From Aphelidium insulamus (Eukaryota; Aphelidiomycota; Aphelidea; Aphelidiaceae), in contig JAZDSV010000057.1 in NCBI GenBank assembly GCA_036784855.1, forward strand, positions 1 through 64,000: a stretch of DNA of 64,000 nucleotides. Reading direction: 5' to 3'. Of the stretch, positions 1 through 11,065 are shown one piece after another. A model generated the notes under the pieces. The model was not told the origin of the DNA and did no database searches. It saw only the letters and a program-made list of their open reading frames with translations. Within the stretch, counting starts at the first letter, position 1; every line of letters begins with the position of its first letter. The position numbers and the translations under genes were made by a program.

Positions 1-1
1 A

Positions 2-1376
2 CGCTTTATTGAGCGGGCTGAGAAGATCATCACCAACGAGCGTACACCAGGGTGCACTGTGGCTTTTTTTGCCAAATGGCTCCTGCAATTACTCGAAACA
101 GACAGCAGCGCCTGCTGCCCACTTGAGGTGGACGACCTATTCCGATTCTGCAAGCGATGGAATGGTCGCCGACCCAACACTAGCGACAATGCTTTCCAGA
201 CTCAAGCCAGTGAGCTCGCTGACCACGCCGAAGGGCGAGGACAAACAGTTGAGACGCTCATCACCCAGTCCGTGGACGCACTAAAGCAAGGTCGCCCGCG
301 CGTTGGAGCCCCGCGACGCCCAGTCGCGCCAACTCGTAGGGCCGCCCTGCCGGAACTACCTGATGTGGTTGCTCCCCCTCCGCCGGACTTTAGCACAACA
401 AAGAAAATTGAGGACGACCTCGGCTTACGCCGACTGTACGTCACAGGTTTCACACGCACGCAGCCAGGTAAGGTCAGGCGACTTCTCGCTGACGGAACCA
501 ACGTCCCGCCAATGGCAATTGCAAATGTGGAGTGGATCTCTCAAACAACGGCGGAGCTCTTGCTAGCGGCGCAGTACACTGAGAGAGTTCAAGAAAAGAT
601 CACGGCCATGGCTGAACAAGGCGTCCAGACCATCAAAGGGACGGACCCGGCGTCGGCATTGCTTGTAGCCCCCCCCAAGCGATGCTCCCAACGGAATCAC
701 CCATCGCCTGTGGAGAGAAAAGCGTAAGGCCTTTGCCACGCGCGCCATTGGCGCCATCGCTCGCGGGTCTCACAATCCCGCAATAGCACTAAGTAACAAT
801 GCAGCAGAGTTCTACGCTCGATGGATCCGCGAGGTCGTCTTCGCCGATGACGGCGACTTGGGCGAGTATCACGTAAACGCCCAAGCAGCGCTCGAACAGC
901 TGAGAACGGTAAATGAGGAAAGGGACATGCCAGGGGAATATTTTGCCCCCATGAAGCTACCAACGGGAAGCCCAGACGGTTGGCAATGGCCCGAGCCACC
1001 AGGGCCCTCAAACCGAACGGTAGGCACCCCAAGGGTGGCGGAACGCACCCAGGTGACTGTAGAGGCCACTCCGGTGGCTGACGCTGGCACCGCAACCGCC
1101 GCCCCTGCCACTGACAAAACTGACACCAAAGAAGACGCAATGGAGGTCACCCCTTCACCGCCGACTCAAATGGATGGTATCGACGCACTGCTGTCCAGTC
1201 TGGAAGAGTGGACAGACACAACGCAGGCGCCGACGCAGCAGGGAACAGACAAACGGACCGAAAATGAACAAGCGGCGCAGCTAATGAACAAACAAGCGGC
1301 GCCGCCGACAAACAAGGAAGAAGCAGCAGAAGACAAAGGTGTCGCGAGCGCCGGAAGCTCGGTGGCCGCACCTTAA
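2..1376 (+). CDS. LINE ORF1 (gag-like nucleic-acid-binding protein), frameshifted and 5'-partial
   Basis: The frame beginning at base 2 is open with no stop until about 727. It encodes a Pro/Arg-rich protein with a segment reading KIEDDLGLRRLYVTGF. After a run of eight C at about 670 to 677 the coding sense moves to another frame, which continues as SDAPNGITHRLWREKRKAF and ends at the TAA at 1374 to 1376. The likely cause is one gained or lost C in that run. The second half is rich in Thr, Ala, Pro and Gln and looks disordered. ORF1 proteins of LINEs bind the element RNA and form the ribonucleoprotein. No CCHC knuckle is visible here. The assignment rests mainly on position directly upstream of ORF2. 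Confidence 0.6.
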
Positions 1377-1427
1377 AAGAAGAGCTACAGAGTCGCCGAA
1401 GGGCGAACACACGGACTGAAGAAGCAA

Positions 1428-4400
1428 GTGGACAATATCGGCGCCATGAACGCCGAGACCTCTGTAGTGGCATACGTCAACGTAACCGGGTTGGCCCGGT
1501 TCAAGTACAACCGAATGACCGAGATGGACTTGTTTACCAAGGCAGACTTTGTGTTTGTTGCGGAACACTGGTTCATCGACGACAATCAAGCACTGGTTCA
1601 GCATCCGTACTTTGTAGCCACAAGCCCGAACCCTGGCGGCAGCGGCAGCCGAGGCAAGGGCGGACTGGCGCTACTGGCTAAACCGGAGGTACAGGCACGC
1701 ATCACCGGAAAACCCAAGTCTACGGTCCACAGCATGTTGGCCGTGGTCGATGGAGTCCGGGTGTTGGCAGTGTACTGGCCGCCGGCACTAACAGCCGAAG
1801 AAATCAACAATGACCTGGACCACTGGCGGCAGGAGCTGCCAGATGTGATCGTGGGCGACATCAACGCACGTTATGGAGTGGAATGGAACAACACGGCAAC
1901 CGTACCGGAACGGAGGCTGGCTATTGGAAGATGGACGCAACGCTGGCAAATGGCGCATCTGCGCCCCAGTATTGGCCATACCAATGTCGACCACGTCTTC
2001 GGCCGGGACGGGACAGTTGTGGACTGGCAGTATCTGCCGGTTCCGCAGTTGGACACACCCCACCACCAGCTGATGATGCTCCGCATTGGATGCTTGGCAG
2101 GCAGGGTGACAGGTAACACTAACAACAGCGTGCAGGCCACTACAACGAACCGCTACTACCTCAAGCACCTGGACGACCCGGTTCTCGTGGCGTGTATGCG
2201 GGCTCGGTACAACGCCAACGCAGCAGCAGTACAACGGGCAAAGGCGGAAGCAGATACGTACTTCATCGAAGCGATGGAGGGCGGTATCGGCGACGCGGTC
2301 CTGACTCAGACACTGCAAGGGGCCCTCGACCGCCTCGACCAGGCTATATGCGACACCATCGCTGACACCACGGCAGCGGTAATTGGCCAGTACAACGTTA
2401 GCGAGGCGAAACTCCGCGCGGACCACTCGGTGGACTTTCTGACGGAGCAGGCCGACACTATCACGCCGCAGAACGCCGTGCGCCTTTTCAAGCGCAGCCA
2501 ACGGGCGTCTGGTGCCGTACGCATGCTGAGCCGCTCCGAAGACCGATCCCCGGTCGAGGATGCGGCACTCTTCTTCGAACAGATATACAGCTCGGAGGTG
2601 ACACCGCCGCTTACCCCGGCGTGGACAACCATTGAACTGGACCTGTACACTCGGACGGTGGGCCCTTCGTTCACTCGAGAACGGATTGCAACGTTCTTCC
2701 GCACGTACGCCACGGGCAAGTCCTGCGGTGGCGACGGCCTACACACACGTATCATGCGGGCGCTTAGCGACAGCGACCTCGCCGAGCACCTGGAAGCACT
2801 CTTTCAGCTATGCATCGCATTTGGACTCACTCCTCGCAGGTGGAACCGGTCGGTGACCTACCCAATACCGAAAAAACCGGATGCCACCGTAGTATCTGAA
2901 TTCAGACCGATTGCACTCACCGTCATGTTTAGGCGTGCGTTTGAGGCACTACTGCTCCGATCCATGACAAAGTCTCCCGATGTGTATGGGAGCTCCGTCG
3001 AGTTGAATTTTGCGCAAGGTGGCTTCCAGGCACGCCAGTCCTGTCTCCAGCTCATCATGTCCTCCGCCGACCAGCAGCAGCAGGACCGCGGAGCGCAAAT
3101 ATTCATCGACCTGAAACAAGCGTATGACAGAGTGGACATTGCGCGCCTGCTGGACAAGTTCCGGGGTCGGCATGCCCCACGGAAATTTATCGCTCTGGTA
3201 CAAGCGCTGTTCACACAGTGTTCGACGAGTCTCGTCGTCAACCAACTTGTATCGCGGGACATCCAACTGCGGACGGGGCTCTTCCAGGGCTCGATCCTAT
3301 CACCATTCCTCTGGAACATCTATGTGGATGACCTCGCCGATGCGCTGAATGGCACGTCGCCGCAGGAACTCCACGCGCACGCCTCTTTGCAGACGACATC
3401 AAACTGCAATATCACCACACAGCAACCGCCGCCGAGATCCAGCGCGACCTGGACACCATCACCGCCTGGACGGCCGCCAACAACATGATTGTCAGCGCCG
3501 CCAAAAGCGGCATCATCGGAGCAGTAGGAAAAAAGCAAACAGAAAAGCTTGAGATCGCCCCCAATAGCAACGCCACAAGCTCCAGTCAGACGGAGTGCGT
3601 GAAAAGATCAAAAACGGTACGGGGCGCCGCCAAGGCGGTTACAAGAGTTCCGGGTGGCTGTACCGCACCCATTGGTCTGACGGGGGCTCCGGCCCCTAGT
3701 TTATTGGAGACGCCGACTTTGGCAACTGGTAAACCGGCGTCGACTGACACAACAACAGCGGCGACACTTCACAGTGAAGCGCCACGGAGTGACATGCACC
3801 ATGCTGCTCCCACTAACCTTTCCGTCGCAGACACACATGGCGACGACGTAACTGATGCAGCCGCGGTACGCCGGCCTGTCCACGGGGACAACGGAGTATC
3901 TGCTGGCACAAAAAAGAGAAAAGAGTTTGAGATCGCCCCAGAAAGCAACGCCACAAGCTCCAGTCAGACGGAGTGCGTGAAAAGACCAAAAACGGTCTAA
4001 ACTAAAAACTTTGGCAACTGGAAAACCGGCGTCGACTGACACAACAACAGCGGCGACACTTCACAGTGAAACGCCACGGAGTGACATGCACCATGCTGCT
4101 CCCACTAACCTTTCCGTCGCAGACACACTTGGCGACGATGTAACTGATGCAACTGCAGTACGCCGGCCTGTCCACGGGGACAACGGAGTACCTGCTGGCA
4201 AAGATATGAGAAAAGAGATTGAGATCGCCCCAAAAAGCAACGTCGCAAACTCCAGTCAGACGGAGTGCGTGACCAAAAACAGTTCGGTACGGGGCGCCGC
4301 CAAGGCGGTTACAAGAGTTCCGGGTGGCAGTACCGCACCCTCGAGTCTGACGGGGGCTTCGGCCCCTGGTTTATTGGATTCTCAGCAAGACAAGCAATCT

Positions 4401-5408
4401 ATTCAGTATCAACTCGGCGGCGCAACGCTCGAGTTTATTGACAGTTACAAGTATCTGGGCGTGGAGAACACGGCCCACGGCATCGATTTTGATGCATTCA
4501 CGGCACGTACCTTTGCGCGCGCCAACTCTCTGCTGACCGCGGTGTCCGACACTTCGGAAGCGTGGCGACCGTCGGTCCGACTGGCGGTCTACCGCGCCTT
4601 TGTCCGACCCATCGTCGAGTACATTGCGCCGCTCGTCTGGTCGTTCTGCGAGACGCGCGGCGCGAAACACAAAACCGTGCTGGCCATCAAGGGCCGGTTC
4701 GAAGCACTGCACATGCGCGCGCTACGCTGGGTCTTTGGCTCGCAACTGCGCCACGTCGCCAACCTCCGCTCGTGCGTCGCCTCGATGGCCGCCATTGCCG
4801 CGCCGGACGACCGGCTCTCCGATCTCGCCGCGATGGTCTACACGCACATCGACGAGTCGCCGCCATACACTCCAACAAGCCTGCAACGTACCTCGGTGCT
4901 TCGGAACCGGGTGCGCTACGCCAAGTCGCTCATGCTGCCGCTCCTCCGTCACCCGGTTGTGCACGCCTACACTGCCGGTGCGCACGCCGCCGACGCCAAC
5001 AATGAGCCGCCGCCCACGCTGAAGACGTTTGTGCGCCGTCGCCGCTACGACTCATTTGTCAATGGCGCCTATGGCAAGCTGACGACGTACATCTCTCGCG
5101 CAAGCCGCACGCCCGCCGGAATGGACCGCGTGCTCAACATTGCCGACCGCACCACGCGCCGCACCGCCATCGCATGGCGACGCAATGCCCACTTTGCACA
5201 CTGCCGCCGGTGCGCCACCCGCTTCAACCGCGCGCACTGCCATCACAACCAGCTGGCGCCACCCGTGGTGCCTGAACAGTACTGGAACCGCTACGACGCC
5301 GATCAGCGTGAATTTGACGGGGAGAACTTGACGATCTTTGATTCACTGCTCAATCACGGCGACTTCCAAGTGTTTCAACGCGCCTTTCTTGAAATCTCTC
5401 GCGCCTGA
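1428..5408 (+). CDS. LINE ORF2: AP-endonuclease plus reverse transcriptase (broken)
   Basis: The N-terminal ~220 residues carry endonuclease landmarks: GDINARYG, then HTNVDHVFGRDG, then DTPHHQLM, matching the GDFN, D.I and SDH-type motifs of APE endonucleases. The reverse transcriptase follows with FRPIALT, AQGGFQARQS, FIDLKQAYDRVD and GLFQGSILSPFLWNIYVDD. The catalytic box LFADDIKL lies at 3383 to 3406 in a different frame from the upstream part, so there is a frameshift between about 3340 and 3380. After a repeat-rich insert (about 3530 to 4385, with a stop at 3998) the thumb region resumes as SYKYLGV and RPIVEYIAPLVW. A C-terminal Cys/His cluster (HCRRCATRFNRAHCHH) resembles the zinc finger that ends many LINE polyproteins. 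The enzyme would nick target DNA and reverse-transcribe the element RNA. Confidence 0.88.
3546..4376 (+). repeat. Tandem repeats inside the LINE reverse transcriptase
   Basis: A block beginning ACTTTGGCAACTGG starts at 3716 and again at 4008, a period of 292 bases with few differences. A shorter module starting GAGATCGCCCC and ending near CGGAGTGCGTGA appears at about 3550, 3931 and 4225. The module reading GGGGCGCCGCCAAGGCGG occurs at about 3621 and 4290. The insert separates the palm (SAAKSGIIG) from the thumb (YKYLGV), where most LINEs have only a short linker. The encoded sequence is rich in Thr, Ala, Ser and His and has no recognisable domain. Confidence 0.8.
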
Positions 5409-5474
5409 GGCCTCCCCGGCGGCCTCCGACCACACCAGCTAGCTAAATAAAGCCTACCGTAAAGCCTAACCCCT

Positions 5475-5510
5475 ATGTACTGATAACATGTACTGATAAC
5501 ATGTACTGAT
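5475..5510 (+). repeat. 13-bp tandem repeat at the LINE 3' end
   Basis: ATGTACTGATAAC is present twice in full and then as ATGTACTGAT. It follows the AATAAA-containing 3' UTR at about 5442 to 5474. Short tandem repeats at the 3' end are typical of LINEs that lack a poly(A) tail, so this probably marks the boundary of the element. Confidence 0.55.
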
Positions 5511-5593
5511 ATGGCAGGCAATGTTTACTTACACTATGTTATGGCTACAGTTCAAACTTATACATTTTGCTCCAGTTAACTGTTTTCTGGTGA

Positions 5594-5652
5594 TAATGAA
5601 TCATAAATCATTATGAATCATTATCACATTCATAATGATTTATGATTCATTA
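5594..5652. repeat. Perfect 25-bp inverted repeat (hairpin)
   Basis: The arm at 5594 to 5618 (starting TAATGAATCATAAATC) is the exact reverse complement of 5628 to 5652, with a 9-base loop. It could be a MITE-like foldback, a cruciform or a transcription end structure. There is no gene directly beside it. Confidence 0.85.
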
Positions 5653-6423
5653 GTACAAGTCACTAGTAGTAGGTGGGCTTTCAGCACTGAAAGTACTAAA
5701 AACTATTTGATGTCAAATATTATGACTTGTAGCTTGAATAGAAATAATGACAATTAACTTGTACTAGCAAGCTGAATTGTTCAGTGTGCATTTGTTATTG
5801 GAAATGGCAATGAGATTTGTTATTTATTGTTACATACATATTTGATTGGAATAAAAAAAGGGGAACTGAAACCAAATTGATTTCAGCCAATCAGCGCTTC
5901 TTACCTACTTACCTACACCTCTAAACTAAATCATGCGCACAAGTGCATTGCGTCACACGCTCATATAAAAACTCCACGAATTTAAGTGCCATGCCAACCG
6001 CGTTTGAGACACAGCATAGTGGAGCCGTGGTCAGTATGCAGCCCGAGTCTGACGCTTGATTTTAAGAAGCTGACCCTGTAAACTTTGACGGACAATAACT
6101 ACATGAGGAGAAGAGCACTCAAGTTGGTGTCAAATGGGACCTAGAGGTAAATTTAAAGCTCTACAATATTTATTAAGTGATAAAGGTGTTAATGTGGAAG
6201 CATGAATAGTTTTTATAATTGACCGCTCAATTCTGGAATCAAGCGTTAATCATTAATAAATCAGCGTTAGGGGGATTTTTCCATATGAAGGCAGCTGCCT
6301 TTTACAGACTTATATACCCAGGGATTACCAGTGAAAATGTAGGATCCAGCCTGGGGGCAGGAAGGACCCTCATCAGGCAACACCAGGCCTGGCCAGCCAA
6401 GTCACAATAAAATCACTGGTAAC

Positions 6424-6816
6424 TTGTCTATTCATCAATCCCATTGTCCAGATATCTTATCTGCAGATCCACCTGGATCCTACACCCATCAAATATACCA
6501 GTCATTTGACAATGCAGTGGCTGCAATATGCAACAAATTGCAGTCAACCAAGGAGAAGCTGCAGTTGGTGGAGGAGAAGCTGGACTTGACAGACAAGGAA
6601 CTCAAGTTGGTCTCCCAGCATCTTGGAAAAGTGGAGACCTTTCTGCATGCTTGTGCTGCTGCTGAAGAAGCTTCAGAAGATGCTGCTGCTGCCTTTGCTG
6701 CCAAGGTGGAAACACATGCTCTCTATGACTATGAGGACTTGTCATTTATGTTAGGTTTATTATGGCCATTTATAACATTTCTAGGCAGTCACTGGGCCAT
6801 CAGTGGCAGGGAATGA
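6424..6816 (+). CDS. Possible coiled-coil exon or ORF remnant
   Basis: This 130-codon open frame has no ATG at its start, so it would have to be an exon. The middle (about residues 35 to 75) has heptad-like Leu/Val/Lys/Glu spacing (KLQSTKEKLQLVEEKLDLTD), followed by an Ala/Glu-rich helix. Its codon use is AT-rich, unlike the genes around it. No family is recognised. It may belong to a mobile element in the AT-rich block or be chance. Confidence 0.22.
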   Translation: MSIHQSHCPDILSADPPGSYTHQIYQSFDNAVAAICNKLQSTKEKLQLVEEKLDLTDKELKLVSQHLGKVETFLHACAAAEEASEDAAAAFAAKVETHALYDYEDLSFMLGLLWPFITFLGSHWAISGRE

Positions 6817-7368
6817 TGTTGAGCGGGCTTGTGATGATGTGGTTCTGTGAAGATGCTCAAAGGTGTAAGAAATTATTATGTAGTTGATCCCTGCTCACCT
6901 TGGTTGCAGGTTGAGGCAAAGCTGCGCAGGGATCTTTGATCTCTCTGCCAAGCCAACACCAACTAAAATACTACAATATCTATAACATCTAATAAATACT
7001 AAGAGCATCTCCACTGCTACCATGCACCAGGTGATGGCTATTGATTCTTGTTGGATCTGTGTTTCAAACAAGTGGGTTGATGACCTTCAACATAGGTGCA
7101 CAAAAGTGTCATGCCTGGAATTTTTCAGGTGCTGCAATACCAGTAAACTGGCCAATATTATTTGATAAGTGTATAGTAATGTACATCATGGCAACATTGT
7201 GCCATGACTGCACCATGTACCAAGCACACCATTGTTACCTAGTGTGTAATCTATCACGTAGTAGCATGCCTATGTTATTGTTCCTAATGTCAGATGCATG
7301 CTGCACAAACAATTCAAATGAATTCAACATCTTTATATTGCAGCATGGCATGTAGAGTTATAACTGGA

Positions 7369-9507
7369 TTAATGCCGTGGCCCGCCATTGGCACCATCGT
7401 CATCATCATCGGCTGCATTGGCATCAAGCACACTCATCACATTCTGCACGTGTGCCAAATCTTCTAGAAACGGTATCAAATCCATCAGTTCGCCATCATT
7501 CATATCGTTGAACCACGAGGTGATGGGCACTGCGTTGGATGGGTGAAACAAGTAGGAGGCGGGGCTATTGTCCAGGATGATCACGGATGGCAGATCGCGG
7601 CCCAGCTGTGACAGATCCTTGACATAGGATCCACGGTGGTTGAAGCAGGATTCGCGGAATAGCCTGTGTCGCACCACCTTGTGCTTGTCCAGCTTGTCAA
7701 TGACGGGGTCCGCATACTTGGCCAGTGACGCGGTAAAGATCACCACTTCGTAGATGCTACCCATTCGCAACAGGAAATCATCCACAAACGGCCTTTTGAG
7801 CACGTAGACGCTATGCACATGATTGTCAATCTCGACCGGGATTATAAAGTCGGCCATGGGTACGGGCTGTGCGTATTAGATGGTAAACACATAACGTTGA
7901 TTTCCCACCTTGAATGAGCTGTGCACCAACGTCTCGTCCAAGTCTAGTACCAGGCACTTTTTCTGCGCATCGATAGGCAACAGTGGTTTTAACAAATACT
8001 CTTTTGCCTGCGACGTAAATTAAAGTATATATGAAGCGAACTTGACTTACAGGCTTGGAAACAGTGGCTCGACGTCCGGCGTCGGCATGTTGAGATGACT
8101 GTTGTTTCTGCGGTGCAGTAGTCGCCGTTGTCGTGAGTGCCGTGGGTGCCGTCAGTGCAGATGATGTGGCAATGTCGGCCTTTTGACCCTTGTCATTCTG
8201 TGCCGAGGACTTGGCTACACATGCCATTAGCGAAATATATGTACGCCATACATACCGACGTCCGTGCGAGTCACAGTGCTGTCAGAATTGGTGGGGCGAA
8301 GGGAGAAGAAGCAGCAAAGCAAGGCGCGCACATATCGCGACCAACCCCCACCAGCTGGCGGACGACCGGAAGCCGACTTGGTGGGCGCGTCCCCTTTAGT
8401 CGCGTCAGGCAGCGGCTTTGCGGACGACAGTGCCAGTGCGTCGTCCGGTGTTGTCGCGGTTGGGGCAGCGGCGGCTGTGGTGGCGGTGTCCGTCTGACTG
8501 ATGGCGGAAGGATTTGCCTCGGCCGGTCCCAGTTCAGTTGTGCGCAAAATCGGCCGACCACCGGTGTCAGTGGCGACAGGTGCAGGTGTGGGAGTTGCAG
8601 TGTCTGCGGTTTGCGAATGGCGAGGCAGAGACGGTTCCTTCCGTATAGCCGTGGCAGCCAGCGGCGCATCCTCCGCCTCGTCGCCCGCTTCATCTAGTTG
8701 TCCCAGCTGTGGCGACGGGGGCGCGGAGGTGTTGCCAGCAGCACCGTCCGGCACCGCACTGGGAGCAGCAGAGTCACCAGTGGGGGCGGGAGCGCCAGAC
8801 AGCGACGACGTGGACGCCTGGACCTTGCGCAGCCGCCGGTGGTACTTGTCGTACTTTTTGCCCGCGACAGATGTGCCAGATGCGCTGCCAGGCCCGCCGA
8901 GTTTGTGTGCTGGAGCGTGCTCCTCCACCTGGGTAATGAGAGACTGTGGCGCCGGGGTACCGGTATTCCTCGACGTCATTGGTGGCTTGCCGGCTGTAGT
9001 GGTGCTGGTGTTGGTGAAGGCGCCTCCGTGAGAGGTGTGAGTGCTGCCGGTGAGGCGGGAGCTGGAAGTGGTTGCGGCGGTGGCAGCTGGAGCAGAGAGG
9101 CGCCCTTTGCTGCCGTTGCTGTTGTGGGCGGCGGTGACGGCGGCGGCGGCGGAGCTTATCGAAGCGGGCGTCTGCAGCGACGGTAATGGAGTTTGTCGGT
9201 TGCCGGGTGACGACGGCGCTGGTTGGACAGACAGCGCCGATACTGGAGTCGCGTCGTTTGTGCCGGCGGGCGGCGTTTTCTGTTGCTGCTGCTGTTGCGG
9301 CGGCGGTTGAAGACGCAAGGCATCCACTGCTGCATCGGTGCCGGCGGTGGCGTCAACGGTGCGCAGGGATCGGGCGGGGTGCACCTTGTTGCCGCCGCCG
9401 GACGCTGCCAAGAATCCGGCACTGCTGCTACTGCTGGCAGCGGGTGTGCCGGCGCGTCCCCGCGAGTAACCAGCCCCGGGGGACGACTGTGCACTGGGCG
9501 GCATCAA
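7369..9507 (-). CDS. Small CTD phosphatase (SCP/FCP1-homology, NIF-like) with long disordered N-terminus
   Basis: Exons 9507-8256, 8214-8051, 8007-7909 and 7866-7369 give 670 residues with all phases consistent; introns are 41, 43 and 42 bp with GT-AG ends. The C-terminal ~220 residues are close to animal SCP1/CTDSP. They include the catalytic [12 protein letters not shown] (DxDx(T/V) motif) and [46 protein letters not shown] and [10 protein letters not shown]. Family members remove phosphate from Ser5 of the RNA polymerase II C-terminal domain and from other phosphoproteins. The N-terminal ~400 residues are Ser/Thr/Pro/Ala-rich with a Gln run. They end in [14 protein letters not shown], which resembles the palmitoylated double-Cys motif upstream of the SCP catalytic domain, so membrane attachment is plausible. 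Confidence 0.92.
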
Positions 9508-10381
9508 GTGTTCTGTGTCCTTGGGTTTGTGTCCTTGTGTCTGTGTCTGAGTCTGTGAATCTGTCCACTGTGTACAAATCTGTGAAAGGTGTTATATACA
9601 GTTTGCACGCGCGCGGTTGTCAAGCAAGCAGACTATAAATGTCTTTATATACCGTCAATGCACATCTCACTTTCGCTCTCTCTCTATCTCTCTCTCTGTA
9701 CGGTATTGAGAGTCTGTATAACGCACAATGTGTAGTTACTCCACTACACTGTTCGCTGTGTGCGTTGAATGAAGCCAAGAGTAAACGGCACGTTGATAGC
9801 CACTTGTAACCCATTGCAGTGTTGTAAAGTGCTTCTACATAGCGATTATATAATAATGTCCCGTTTAATATAAGCTACTAACATGGTTAATTAATGGACA
9901 AGAGTCGGTAAGAAATGTTTGAAATTGCGCGCGAATCATCTGAAGTGGCATTCGCGACTCGATATATATTTCATAAAATGCAAATGCAGCATGATCAACC
10001 AAGACATGATGCATACATGTGTTTACCTGCTATGCAATGTTTATTGTCTGAATACAAAATAAACGTGTAGATTGATTCCTTATGCATATGCCCTGGAATC
10101 AGTGGACACAGTCGTGGCGTTAATTAAATCTATGTATGCATGTAGGAGACGTAGGATAATATAGAGCACTCTCTATATCAGAGAGCCACAAAATATGTTA
10201 ATATGCCATATGTTGTATTAACCCTACATTTGTGCACAACGCGGCAATGATGCGCCAATGACGGCATCATTAAGGTTGCGTACATTCCATTGTTCGCGCG
10301 GGTCTCTGATTCGCTGATTGCCCCGCAGCGCCCGGCAACCGAAACCACTCCAATTTTCTTGGCATCCCGCGCGCGGCGACG
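9508..10381. other. Intergenic, divergent promoters
   Basis: This stretch separates the divergent phosphatase and HPt genes. It contains a CT-rich microsatellite at about 9678 to 9704 and AT-rich sequence after 9830. No RNA gene or further coding sequence was seen. Confidence 0.6.
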
Positions 10382-10873
10382 ATGAACGGCGGCAGCGGTA
10401 GCATTATTGATCACAGCATCTTTGACCAGGTGCTGGCCATGGATGACGAGGACGACGCTGGCCGGGAGTTCTCTCGCTCGCTGGTGGATTCGTTTTGCAC
10501 GCAGGCCCGCGACACCTTTGCCAAGATGGCGTCGGCGCTGTACGTGCTATTTTACTTGCTACGTGCATTGGCTGACTAGTGGCTGACTGACTATAATGTG
10601 TGCTTGTGCAGTGAGCGCAAAGAGCTGCACGAGCTGGGGCGACTGGGGCACTTTCTCAAGGGATCTTCGGCGGCGCTGGGGATTTGGCAGTTGAGGGCTA
10701 CATGCGAGCAGATTCAGTACTACGGCGAGTGCAAGGACCCGGCAGATCATTCGCGTCCAGTGCCGGCCGACGAGGCGCTGGTTGCCATATCGAATCTGCT
10801 TCACACGTCTCAGATGCACTTTCAGACGGCCTGCACGTTCTTTGCCGACTTTTACAGCCGGCATAGCGGCTGA
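10382..10873 (+). CDS. Histidine phosphotransfer (HPt) protein, YPD1-like
   Basis: Exons 10382-10539 and 10612-10873 give 139 residues; the 72-bp intron starts GTACGT. The central motif LGHFLKGSSAALGI matches the HPt consensus in which the His accepts the phosphoryl group. Flanking helices (SRSLVDSFCTQARDTF and the C-terminal SQMHFQTACTFFADF) match YPD1 of yeast and RdeA of Dictyostelium in order and length. The protein would relay phosphate from a hybrid histidine kinase to a response regulator in stress or osmotic signalling. No kinase or regulator lies in this window. Confidence 0.9.
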
Positions 10874-11065
10874 CTGCAATATAGATGCACCTGTGTGTGC
10901 ACTGTGTGACCACCACCGTACTCTCTGCTACCTACACGCGCGCGCTAACCAATGGCTGGACTCCAAACTATTGGCAGTTGATACATAAAGACATCAAACA
11001 TTAATATTAAATATTTACGTATTCACTTGCTTTTATTCGTCCTACATACACATAAAAATGGCCAC

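Larger units (their letters stand above)
1..5510 (+). mobile_element. Non-LTR retrotransposon (LINE), 5' end outside the window
   Basis: The block holds a gag-like ORF1, then an ORF2 with an AP-type endonuclease and a reverse transcriptase, then a C-terminal Cys/His cluster, a short 3' UTR and a tandem-repeat tail. This is the standard plan of an APE-type LINE. There are no long terminal repeats. ORF1 is open to the first base of the window, so the 5' end is missing here. ORF1 has one frameshift and ORF2 one frameshift plus one stop inside a repeated insert, so this copy cannot make full-length proteins as read. Its GC-rich codon use resembles that of the host genes. The clade (I, Jockey, L1 or Tx1 like) cannot be assigned by eye. 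Confidence 0.9.
5511..7368. other. AT-rich block of different composition, no recognised gene
   Basis: The sequence is clearly AT-richer than its flanks. It contains a perfect hairpin (5594 to 5652), a TATA-like TCATATAAAA at 5961 to 5970 followed by a 22-codon ORF (5991 to 6059), and a coiled-coil reading frame (6424 to 6816). Transposon ends or target duplications could not be defined by eye. It may be an insertion next to the LINE or simply a long intergenic region. Confidence 0.4.

Noticed and set aside
8501-9310. Long open frames on the + strand opposite the phosphatase N-terminus
   Set aside because: They are antisense shadows of a Ser/Thr/Ala-rich GC-rich coding exon; the minus-strand frame has splice sites and a conserved catalytic domain.
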